A DNA stretch of 64,000 nt from Prosthecobacter sp. SYSU 5D2 (GTDB lineage: Bacteria; Verrucomicrobiota; Verrucomicrobiia; Verrucomicrobiales; Verrucomicrobiaceae), in contig NZ_JBBYXL010000008.1 of NCBI RefSeq assembly GCF_039655865.1, forward strand, positions 62,001-126,000. Reading direction: 5' to 3'. The notes below the pieces were generated by a model, which made no database searches, had not been told where the DNA came from, and saw only the letters and a program-made list of their open reading frames with translations. A program made the translations under genes and the position numbers. Within the stretch, counting starts at the first letter, position 1, and each line of letters starts with the position of its first letter. Below, piece after piece: positions 16,526 to 24,800 of this stretch.

Positions 16526-17536
16526 ATGGCTCGCGCACCCAGTTCCTACCAGCTCACCGCGACTGAGCTGCATGAGGTGTATGCGGAAAAGTCCAATGTG
16601 CAGGAGCATGGGGAGGTGGTGGAGTCGGAGTATGAGCCCCTGGTTCCCTGGGTGCAGGGTGCCACCACGGCCCGCACCGTCCGCCCCGGCTTTTACATGC
16701 ATTGGGCGGAGGAAGTCTTCGACCGGGAGGTGCGCATCCGCTGCAATGAGGAGGAGGACTTTTATGTCCTTACCTTTGCGCTGGAAGGGCACTGGCAGGA
16801 GATCTCCGGCGCGCGCCGCCGTCTCCATGACCGCCACGCCGGGACCATGGCGCTCATCCGCTTCAGCCAGTCCAAGGAGCACCGGGCCATGCCCACCGCC
16901 CACGCGCGAAAGGCCAGGCACCTCACCCTGGCGGTGGAAGGCAGCCAGTTACGCCAATGGATGACGGAGCGGGAGCTGGCAGAGCATCCGCAGTGGCGCC
17001 GCTTCCTCAATGGCGAAGGGGAGCCGTGCATCGTCGCCCCCCTCACACCGCGCGCACGGCTGGTGGTGGAGCAGATCCAAAACTGCCCGTTCCAGGGAAT
17101 CTGCCGCACGCTCTCCATGGAGGCACGCTGTCTGGACCTGATTGTGGAGATGATCGCCTTCCTCAGCCCCGCTCCTGCGCCCGCCAGCCGCCGCCTCACC
17201 TCCCAGGACCAGGAGCGTATCAATGCCGCCGCAGAGTTCCTGCGTCAATCCCTGGAGGCCCCGCCCACACTGGTGGAACTGGCCACGCGGGTTTCTTTGA
17301 GCGAATCAAAATTGAAGTCCGGCTTCCACCAGGTCTTCGGTACCACCACCTTTGGCTACCTCCGCCAGCAGCGCCTGGAAAAAGCGCGCCTGCTGCTGGA
17401 GCGCGGGGATTGCAGCATTCTGGATGCCTCCCACATGGTCGGCATCAGCAATCCCAGCCACTTCGCCTCCCTTTTTAAGCAGCAGTTCGGCATGAATCCC
17501 AAGCAGTTTCAGTTGAACGTCACGAGGCAGAAATAA
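16526..17536 (+). CDS. AraC-family transcriptional regulator (PchR-like)
   Basis: A 336-residue protein. The N-terminal ~220 residues form the variable sensor region. The C-terminal ~100 residues are a double helix-turn-helix of the AraC/XylS type: PTLVELATRVSLSESKLKSGFHQVFG and then SILDASHMVGISNPSHFASLFKQQFGMNPKQF. The variant with LSESKLKSGF and GTTTFGYLRQQRLEKA is that of siderophore-responsive PchR/AlcR regulators. The next gene, 50 bases downstream on the same strand, encodes a siderophore-type receptor, so it probably activates that receptor when the ferric siderophore is present. Confidence 0.88.
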   Translation: MARAPSSYQLTATELHEVYAEKSNVQEHGEVVESEYEPLVPWVQGATTARTVRPGFYMHWAEEVFDREVRIRCNEEEDFYVLTFALEGHWQEISGARRRLHDRHAGTMALIRFSQSKEHRAMPTAHARKARHLTLAVEGSQLRQWMTERELAEHPQWRRFLNGEGEPCIVAPLTPRARLVVEQIQNCPFQGICRTLSMEARCLDLIVEMIAFLSPAPAPASRRLTSQDQERINAAAEFLRQSLEAPPTLVELATRVSLSESKLKSGFHQVFGTTTFGYLRQQRLEKARLLLERGDCSILDASHMVGISNPSHFASLFKQQFGMNPKQFQLNVTRQK

Positions 17537-17586
17537 AACGCCAGTTGGTAGAATTAAAATGATAACGGGTCTCAGTAGCTGTCTGC

Positions 17587-19773
17587 ATGAAGCCACTCCC
17601 GCTGTCTCTCCTTCTCCTCTGCCTCTCCTTCCCTCCGCTCCTGGCGCAAGAAGCCACGGCTCCGGCCACTGGTGAAATGGAAACCCTGCCCGAAGTCGTC
17701 GTCTCCGCTGAGGCGGAGCCCAAAACGGCTTACTCCGCGCCGGTCACCAACTCCGCCTCACGCATCCCGGAAAACATCATGGAGGTGCCCCGCTCCGTGC
17801 AGACCGTCACCCAACAGGTCATCCAGGACCGCGCCATCATTGATCCGCAGGAGGCCGTTCAAAACGTCAGCGGCGTGCAGCGCGGCGGCACCTTCACCGG
17901 CACGGGCGAGAGCTACCGCCTGCGCGGCTTTGCCCAGCAGACCTACATCAAGGACGGATTCCGCGCCGGCACCGTCCCCGGAGGCATCGTTTACAATGCC
18001 GTCGCTCCCACCGATGTGGCCAACCTCCAGCAGATTGAGGTCCTCAAAGGCCCCGCCTCCATCCTCTTTGGCCGTGGCGAGCCTGGGGGCGTGGTGAACT
18101 ACGTCACCCAAAGGGCCAGTTTTGAGGATGCCTACAGCATCCAGCAGATGGTCGGCAGCTTTGATTTCTACCGCACCCAGGTCAATGCGAACTGGGCCGC
18201 CGTACCAGACAAATTTGCCCTTCGTTTCGATGGCGCTTTTGAGACCGGAGATTCCTACATTGATTACGTCGAGTCTGAGCGCACCTTCATCGCCCCCGCC
18301 TTCGCCTGGCAGATCAGCGAGAACACCCTGCTGAACTTCCGTGCGGAATACAGCCACGATGACCGCTCCACCATCCCCGGCATGCCTTATCAGAACGGCA
18401 GCGTCATCGGCGGCATACCCTATGACCGCTATCTGGGCGAGCCCGGCTTCACCCGCAATGTCACGGACACCTACCGTGCCCTTCTCACCCTGGAGCACCG
18501 GTGGAACGAGCATCACAAAACCACCCTCTCCCTCCACGGCCTCACATCCACCAGTGAGGGCGGCTACTTCATTCTCTTCAACTTCGCCGGCCCTCTCCAG
18601 GATCCGGTCACAGGTAACATCGCCCGTTCCTCCGCAGCCACTGACTTTTCCGAGCAATATCTGACCGCACGGCTGGATCACCTCATCACCTGGGACCTGG
18701 CCCCCAATGTGAAAAACGAGCTGCTCATCTCCGCCGAGTTTGACTACCAGTATAATGACAACATCCGCAAACTCAGCGGCCATCCTGGCATCAATCCTTA
18801 CAACCCCGTCTATACCGGCTACCAGCCAGGTCCCCTGCTGCCGTTTCCCGGCTTCCCCACCGCCTTTGCTGAGGCCACCACCACGGATGCCAAAGCTTAT
18901 TCCCTTCTGCTCATGGACAAGGTTTCTTTTGGGGAATCTGTCTTCCTGAACTTTGGTGCCCGCCTGGAGTGGTTTGATGCCACCTTTGAATCCACCTATG
19001 CAGACCCTGGCGTTCCCTTTCCGGATACCTTTGGAGAGCTGGACCAGGGCAGCGTGAACCCCTTTGCTGGCATCGTCTTCAAGCCGCTCAAGCAGCTCGC
19101 CCTTTACGGCAGCTATTCGGAAAGCACCAACTCATTCAGGAACATCTCCCTGAGAACCGCCAGTGGCGAAAGCCTGGACCCGGAGCGTGGCCGCCAGTTT
19201 GAGCTGGGGGCCAAGACGGAGTTGCTGGACGGCCGCTTCATCGCCAGCGCAGCCTTCTTCCAGATCAACAAGACCGACATCTCCGCCGCAGATCCCAACA
19301 ATCCGTTGTTCTCCATCAATGCCGGCGAGGAGCGCAGCCGCGGTTTTGAACTGGACCTCGCGGGCGAGCTGGCCCCAGGCTGGCGGCTGCTCATGAACTA
19401 CGCCTATCTGGACAGCCGCATCATTGATGCCCCCGGCGGAGCCAATGTGGGCAACCGCCGCCCCGGTGTGCCGGAAAACAGCGGCAGCATCTTCACCACC
19501 TATGAAATCCAGACCGGCAGGCTGAAGGGCCTCGGCTTTGGCGGTGGCGTTTACATGAGCGACCGCGTCGCCGTGGATACGGTCAACAGCGGCAATCTGG
19601 CCGGTTTTGCACAGACCGATGCGCTGGTCTTTTACCGGCGTAACAACTGGCAGGTGCAGCTCAATGTGAAGAACCTCTTCGATAACGAGATCTTCTACTC
19701 CGCAGACCAGAGCACCTCGGTCCAGGCAGGCAATGCCCGCACCTTCATTGCCTCCGTGAAATTCGAGTTCTAA
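17587..19773 (+). CDS. TonB-dependent siderophore receptor
   Basis: A 728-residue outer-membrane protein with signal peptide MKPLPLSLLLLCLSFPPLLA. A likely TonB-box region follows (ETLPEVVVSA, about residues 31-40). The plug domain has EVPRSVQTVTQQVIQDR, YRLRGF and IEVLKGPASILFGRGEPGGVVNYVT (about 60-175), typical of ferric siderophore receptors of the FpvA/FhuE group. The remainder is the 22-strand barrel, ending in an aromatic residue (KFEF). No N-terminal signalling extension (STN) is present, which fits AraC-type rather than sigma-factor control. The short AT-rich gap upstream contains ATGATAAC, weakly like half a Fur site. Confidence 0.92.
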   Translation: MKPLPLSLLLLCLSFPPLLAQEATAPATGEMETLPEVVVSAEAEPKTAYSAPVTNSASRIPENIMEVPRSVQTVTQQVIQDRAIIDPQEAVQNVSGVQRGGTFTGTGESYRLRGFAQQTYIKDGFRAGTVPGGIVYNAVAPTDVANLQQIEVLKGPASILFGRGEPGGVVNYVTQRASFEDAYSIQQMVGSFDFYRTQVNANWAAVPDKFALRFDGAFETGDSYIDYVESERTFIAPAFAWQISENTLLNFRAEYSHDDRSTIPGMPYQNGSVIGGIPYDRYLGEPGFTRNVTDTYRALLTLEHRWNEHHKTTLSLHGLTSTSEGGYFILFNFAGPLQDPVTGNIARSSAATDFSEQYLTARLDHLITWDLAPNVKNELLISAEFDYQYNDNIRKLSGHPGINPYNPVYTGYQPGPLLPFPGFPTAFAEATTTDAKAYSLLLMDKVSFGESVFLNFGARLEWFDATFESTYADPGVPFPDTFGELDQGSVNPFAGIVFKPLKQLALYGSYSESTNSFRNISLRTASGESLDPERGRQFELGAKTELLDGRFIASAAFFQINKTDISAADPNNPLFSINAGEERSRGFELDLAGELAPGWRLLMNYAYLDSRIIDAPGGANVGNRRPGVPENSGSIFTTYEIQTGRLKGLGFGGGVYMSDRVAVDTVNSGNLAGFAQTDALVFYRRNNWQVQLNVKNLFDNEIFYSADQSTSVQAGNARTFIASVKFEF

Positions 19774-19780
19774 TTCAATC

Positions 19781-20908
19781 ATGGCATCCTCCGCCTCCAT
19801 CCGCCGCTGGACCACTCTGCACCGTTGGAGCAGCCTGTTTTGCACCGCCAATCTGCTGTTCCTCTGTGTCACCGGTCTCCTGCTCATCTTCCACCCGGAG
19901 ATCGATGCCATGCTCGGCTCCATGCCGGAGATCCGGCAGGAGGGACGGGAGATGCAGCCCCCCAGCCAGTTGGTGGAGGCGGCCAGGCAATCCCGCCCCG
20001 GCTGGTCCCCCGCCGTTTATGCAGAGGATGAGGATCATCCGGGCCGGGTCTTGATCACCATGCTGCCTCCCGGTGTCCAGGACCTGGCAGAGAGCAAGGC
20101 CGTCATCCTGGATGGCTTCACCGGCCAGGCCACGGATGTGAAGCTGGACCAGACATTCAGCATGATCGTGCTGAATCTCCATGCCAATCTCTATGCCGGT
20201 TTCTTCGGTGAGCTGTTCTTGGCCCTCGTCGGCATTGCCTTCTTTGTCGCCCTGATCTCCGGCGTGGTCATCTATGCGCCCTTTATGCGTAGCTTTCTCT
20301 ATGGCATGATCCGCCGGGAGCGTGGGGCGCGCCTGTTTCAACTGGACCTGCATAACCTCGTCGGCATTTCCACGCTGGCCTGGTGCTGTGTCGTCTGCTT
20401 CACCGGCATCGTCCTGGAGCTTGGGAAGCCTCTCCTCATGATCTACCAGCACCAGGACCTCGCCGCGATGACGGCCCCCTTTAAGGACCGCCCAGCGCCG
20501 GAGAGCATCGTGCCGCTGGACCAGGCCATCGCCACCGCCCGCCAGGCCTGGCCGGGGCATCGCATGCAGTTCGCCGTCTTTCCCGGCACGCAGTTGACCG
20601 GCCAGCATCACTTTACCCTCTTCATGGCTGCCGAGTCCGGCCTGGCCAAGCGCGTGCCCAAGCTGACGCTGGTGGATGCCGCCACCGCCGAACTCACTGT
20701 GGCCAGTGATGCGCCCTGGTACATTCAGGCGCTCTTCGTCAGCGGCCCGCTGCATTTTGGTGACTATGCCGGCACCCCGCTGCGGATCATCTGGGCCGTG
20801 TTTACCGTCCTCACCATCATCCTCTGCATCAGCGGACTGTATCTTTTCATCGCCAAGCTTCGCGGCCGCCGTCGCGAGGTCTCGCTGCTTCAGGAAGCCA
20901 CCTCATGA
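19781..20908 (+). CDS. PepSY-associated transmembrane protein (siderophore-iron reductase type)
   Basis: A 375-residue inner-membrane protein seven bases after the receptor gene. Four hydrophobic segments are visible: FCTANLLFLCVTGLLLIFHP (about 20-40), LFLALVGIAFFVALISGVVIY (about 145-167), the LVGISTLAWCCVVCFTGIVLE helix (about 193-213), and a C-terminal one near 345-360. Periplasmic loops lie between them. The layout, with HRW near the N-terminus and HNLVG before TM3, is that of PepSY_TM proteins found beside siderophore receptors. They are thought to reduce or release iron, or assist uptake. Its stop overlaps the next small gene (ATGA). Confidence 0.85.
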   Translation: MASSASIRRWTTLHRWSSLFCTANLLFLCVTGLLLIFHPEIDAMLGSMPEIRQEGREMQPPSQLVEAARQSRPGWSPAVYAEDEDHPGRVLITMLPPGVQDLAESKAVILDGFTGQATDVKLDQTFSMIVLNLHANLYAGFFGELFLALVGIAFFVALISGVVIYAPFMRSFLYGMIRRERGARLFQLDLHNLVGISTLAWCCVVCFTGIVLELGKPLLMIYQHQDLAAMTAPFKDRPAPESIVPLDQAIATARQAWPGHRMQFAVFPGTQLTGQHHFTLFMAAESGLAKRVPKLTLVDAATAELTVASDAPWYIQALFVSGPLHFGDYAGTPLRIIWAVFTVLTIILCISGLYLFIAKLRGRRREVSLLQEATS

Positions 20909-21072
20909 GCACCCTCCGCCGCTCCACCTGGGCCATTCCCGCCCTCCTCGCCTTCACCTCCCTCGCCGCCCTCATCCTCGCCCTCGTGGCCGAAGGCCTG
21001 TGGGATTACATCGCCTGGGCACTCCTCGCCGTGCCGCCTTTATTGGTGGGGCGATTTTGGATGAAGAAATAG
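20905..21072 (+). CDS. small membrane protein downstream of the PepSY gene
   Basis: A 55-residue frame starting in the ATGA overlap with the PepSY gene and ending in KK then TAG. It has two hydrophobic segments (about residues 9-28 and 33-48) between basic ends (STLRRSTW and RFWMKK). The four-base overlap and good codon use indicate it is a real last gene of the uptake operon. Small two-helix proteins are common companions of PepSY_TM genes; function unknown. Confidence 0.65.
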   Translation: MSTLRRSTWAIPALLAFTSLAALILALVAEGLWDYIAWALLAVPPLLVGRFWMKK

Positions 21073-21125
21073 CAAACCTGCTTGAGTTAAAAATCTGTCC
21101 TTGATAGCATGGATTCACAAACGTC

Positions 21126-21446
21126 ATGCTTATCGAGCACACAGCAGTCCTGGCCAGAGTCCTCGGGGTAGCTCTTAACCTGGTAATGACCTATGTGACA
21201 GCCATCCATGCGATCTGGATCTGCGCGGGTTCTGAACAAGCACCGGTATGGCTTGTGGCAATTCTCTTGGCCCTTTTGGGATTGGTCACGTGGGCTGTCA
21301 CCTCGATTGGGGATTGGCTGTGGTCCTTGGAGGAGGGATGGTTTGAACTTCAGCGTCTGCTGCGGGTGATTCAAACGGCCTTTATCGTTGGCGGATTCTT
21401 CACAAGTCTCGTCCTTAAAGCTGTTTACTCTTTTATGGGATTCTAA
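21126..21446 (+). CDS. hypothetical membrane protein
   Basis: A 106-residue protein with about three hydrophobic segments (residues 7-30, 42-63 and 82-102) and the charged loop SLEEGWFELQRL before the last one. No family recognised. Its 3' end overlaps by 14 bases the 3' end of the antitoxin-like gene on the other strand, and its codon use is more AT-rich than the iron-uptake operon. Confidence 0.5.
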   Translation: MLIEHTAVLARVLGVALNLVMTYVTAIHAIWICAGSEQAPVWLVAILLALLGLVTWAVTSIGDWLWSLEEGWFELQRLLRVIQTAFIVGGFFTSLVLKAVYSFMGF

Positions 21447-21648
21447 AACCGATGTCGTGCTTTGCCTCGTCCCACAGGCGGAGCTTGCCAGCTCCGGAGT
21501 CCACCTTCTGCCGTCGTGAATCCAGGACATCCTTATGGGTTTGAGGTACCTCCAACCGCTCCACATGATGACGCAAATCGTCCCACAGCGATTCCATGAC
21601 CTGGAATTTTTCCCGCAGGGTGAGATGTGAGACTTCAATGGTACTCAT
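21433..21648 (-). CDS. addiction-module antitoxin component (TIGR02574 type), apparently orphan
   Basis: A 71-residue protein with LTLREKFQVMESLWDDL near the start and QTHKDVLDSRRQKVDSGAGKLRLWDEAK at the end. These are the two signatures of the putative addiction-module component family (usually L..A..LP..E(K)..L...LW..L and P..H...LD.R......G....W.E). Such genes usually precede a RelE/ParE-type toxin gene. Here the region that should hold the toxin on the minus strand is occupied by the converging membrane-protein gene, so no toxin is seen. Confidence 0.7.
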   Translation of the reverse strand: MSTIEVSHLTLREKFQVMESLWDDLRHHVERLEVPQTHKDVLDSRRQKVDSGAGKLRLWDEAKHDIGFRIP

Positions 21649-21864
21649 GGCAATTCAGGCTATCCCTTTTATGGCGTCACACAAAGTTATTTTGAGCAGG
21701 CGCGGGATCAGCTTTTGGTATGATGCAACTGGTTACGGACTTCTCTGTGCCATCGCCCATTTCCTGCATCCAAAATCCGCCTTCAAGTCAAAATAGACTA
21801 AATTCTTTTCCGTGCGCTTTCGTCTGTGTGCTATTCTCACTCAGCGAATTTTCCCCTGCACGTC

Positions 21865-24800
21865 ATGAAACTTATCACGCGTTTTGGGCTGTCCACAGCC
21901 CTGTGTCTGGCGGCTCTGCTGCCGCTTTCTGTCTCGATGGCGGCCCCCGCCGCTCCCGCCACAACGGGCCCTGCTGAGTCTCCAAAGGAAACGGCACCGC
22001 TGGAGGCGCAGTTCAGCATACAGCCAGTGGAGCTGTCGCCGGTATCCACCATCGAGGTCGTCTTCCCCACACCGATGATCCCGAAGGACAGGATCGGCGG
22101 TGTGGACCCGGAGCCGCCGCTCGTCGTCTCACCACCGCTGGCGGGGGAGTTCCAGTGGGTCAGCACCCGCAGCGGCCAGTTCAAGCTCAGCCAGGCCCCC
22201 AAGTTCAATGCCAGCTACCAGTTTTCCCTGCGCTCCGGCCTGCGGGATGTGGCGGGCAAGGCCCTCTCCACCGCGCCGCTGGCCTCCGTCAGCAGTGCGC
22301 AGTTCCGCATCATTGACCAGTCGCCGAAGTGGTTCAATGACAACGAGGCCCGGCGTGAACCGCGCTTCCTCTTTGAGTTCAATGACAACGTCAACGCTGC
22401 CGATACTGCGCCGCACATCGCCTTTGTCTCCGTCAATCCGCCGCTGACCATTCCAGCCACCGTCCGCCATGCCAAGGCGGCCGACTTCTCCCGCTACAGC
22501 GAGCCGCAGGCCACCTGGGCGGAGGAGATCGCCAAAGTGAAACCCACCCTGGCCGAAGGAGCCACGCGCCTGAGCGCCATCGTCGTCAAGCCAGCGGAGC
22601 CGCTGCCGGTCGCGGAAAAGTGGAAGCTCGTCATCCAGCCCACTTTGATGAATGCTTCCGGTTATGCCGGCCTGGCCGTGGGGGATGAAATCTTCCTCGG
22701 GGACGTGAAACCCTTTTTGGTTAGGCAGACCAGCGGCCACACGCCATTCGACCAGCCCTATTACCTGGATATCGCCTTTAACAAACCGCTCCTCCCTTCC
22801 CGCGATGAGCCGTGGAAAACCGAGGAAATCCAGGGCCTGGCGGACAAGCTGGCCGCCTCCGTCCACATCACGCCGGACGTCGCAGGCCTCAAGGCCACCA
22901 TCACCGGCTCCGTCCTTCGCCTCACCGGCCCCTTCGCCTTGAAGACCCCCTACCGCGTCGTCATTGCTCCCGGCCTTGAGTCCGGCGACGGCCTGCCGCT
23001 TGCCGACGCCAGCGAACAAGAAGTCTCCTTCATCCCGAATCCGCCGTACGTCGCCGCGCCGGCCTTTGTGCGCACGCAGCTTGCCACAGGCAGCGGCGAA
23101 TTTGAAATCACCGCCGCCAACGTCCGCGAAGTCCGCGTCCGCGCCAGGCGCCTCACCGGCCCGGAGCTGCTGCAGACCACGCAAAAATACGCCGCCTACC
23201 GCAGCTCCTTCTATCTGGGGGAGGACAAGAAAAAGGCGTTCAAACCTGAGACTATCGACGCTTATCCCGGCACCGTTGTTTTTGACCGCACCTTCCCGGT
23301 GAACAAGCCGCTTGACCAGAGCGAGATGATCAAGCTCAACTGGCATGAAGTGCTCGGAGCGGACACCGCCGCGCCGCTTTTCATCGAGTTCGAAGGCCGG
23401 GCTGCGGAAGGTGTCTCTGAAAAAGGTGTCATCACCCAGACCCTCGTCCAGTTCACCGACCTGGGCCTCATGCAGAAGAGCAATGGCCGCGAGACCCTCG
23501 CCTTCGTCACCTCCCTGCAGACCGGCCAGCCCGTCGCGGGTGTGCGCCTCACGGCGGTGGATGGCGAGCAAAAGCTCATCGGTTATGCCGATACGGATGC
23601 CAATGGTGTGGCCACCCTCACCGGCGGCACTCCCGCCCTCCTCCTCGCTGAAAAGGCCGGTGACTGCACCGCGCTGGATTGCAACAATTCCCACATCGGC
23701 AATGCCATTCCGTATGACATTCCCACCGCCTGGGAGGACGTGTGGAAGCCGGTGCGCCGCACCTTCATCTTCGGCGACCGCCCGCTCTTCCGTCCGGGGG
23801 ATACCGCCCACTTCAAGGCGCTCACCCGCACCCGCATCGCCGATGATCTGACGCTGGATCCAGAGTCCTCCAAGGCCCGCCTCGTCATCCGCGATCCACG
23901 CTACCGCGTCGTCCTTGAGAAGGAAATCACCTTCACTCCCAACGGCTCCTGGAACGATGACATCGCCCTCCCGGAAGGCCCGCTGGGCTGGTATGAGCTC
24001 ATGATTCATTTTAATGAACCCGGCGAAGAAAACCGGGGAGCCAGCGGCTATTACTCCTTCCGCATTGATGACTACCGGCCCAACAGCTTCGAGGTCAAAC
24101 TGGACGGTGCGAAGCTGGAAACCCTGGCCGACCGCCTGAAGCTGCCGCTCAGCGCCAGCTATTACATGGGCAAGTCCCTCAGCCGCGCCAAAGCAAACTG
24201 GACCGCCTCCTCCTCCCGCTCCTTCAGCCCGCCCGCCGCCTACAGCGACTACCATTTTGGCGATGCGCCCCGCTGGGCCAATTATGCCAAGGACCGCGAT
24301 GCCGACGGCCACTACGATGACAGCGATTCCGATGATGAAGGCGACTGGTGGGTGAGCGGCGATACCGTCCTCAGTGAGGAAGGCACCGCCACCCTGGAGA
24401 TGCCCATGCCGCCGCCGGACCGCGCCTCCCTGCCGCAGCAGGTCCGCGTCACCGCCGAGGTGACCGACATCAACCAGCAGACCATCAGCGCGGCCACGGA
24501 GTTTGAAGTGCCCGGCGCAGAATTCATCCTCGGTTTAAAAGGGCCGCAGTTCTTCGGCACCGCCGGTCAGGACCTGCGGGTGGATGTCCTGGCCATTGAT
24601 TCCAAAGGCGGCCCCGCTACTGGCAATGTGCGCGTGGACATGAAGGTGGAACGCCAGGAATACCACACGCTGAAAATCGCCACCGCAGGCGGCGGCTCCA
24701 CCACCAAAGACCAGGTCATTCTCCGCGAGGAGATGAAGCAGTCGGTAGATCTGCAAAGCCCCACCGCAGGCTCCGCACCCACCTCGCAGGTCACCTTTAA

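Noticed and set aside
17540..17586. Fur box before the siderophore receptor gene
   Set aside because: Only ATGATAAC resembles half of the consensus; no palindromic partner at the right spacing. Mentioned in the receptor entry but not listed as a site.
22129..24312. A 727-codon frame on the minus strand
   Set aside because: Lies wholly inside the macroglobulin gene, which has clear domains; no homology seen in the minus frame.
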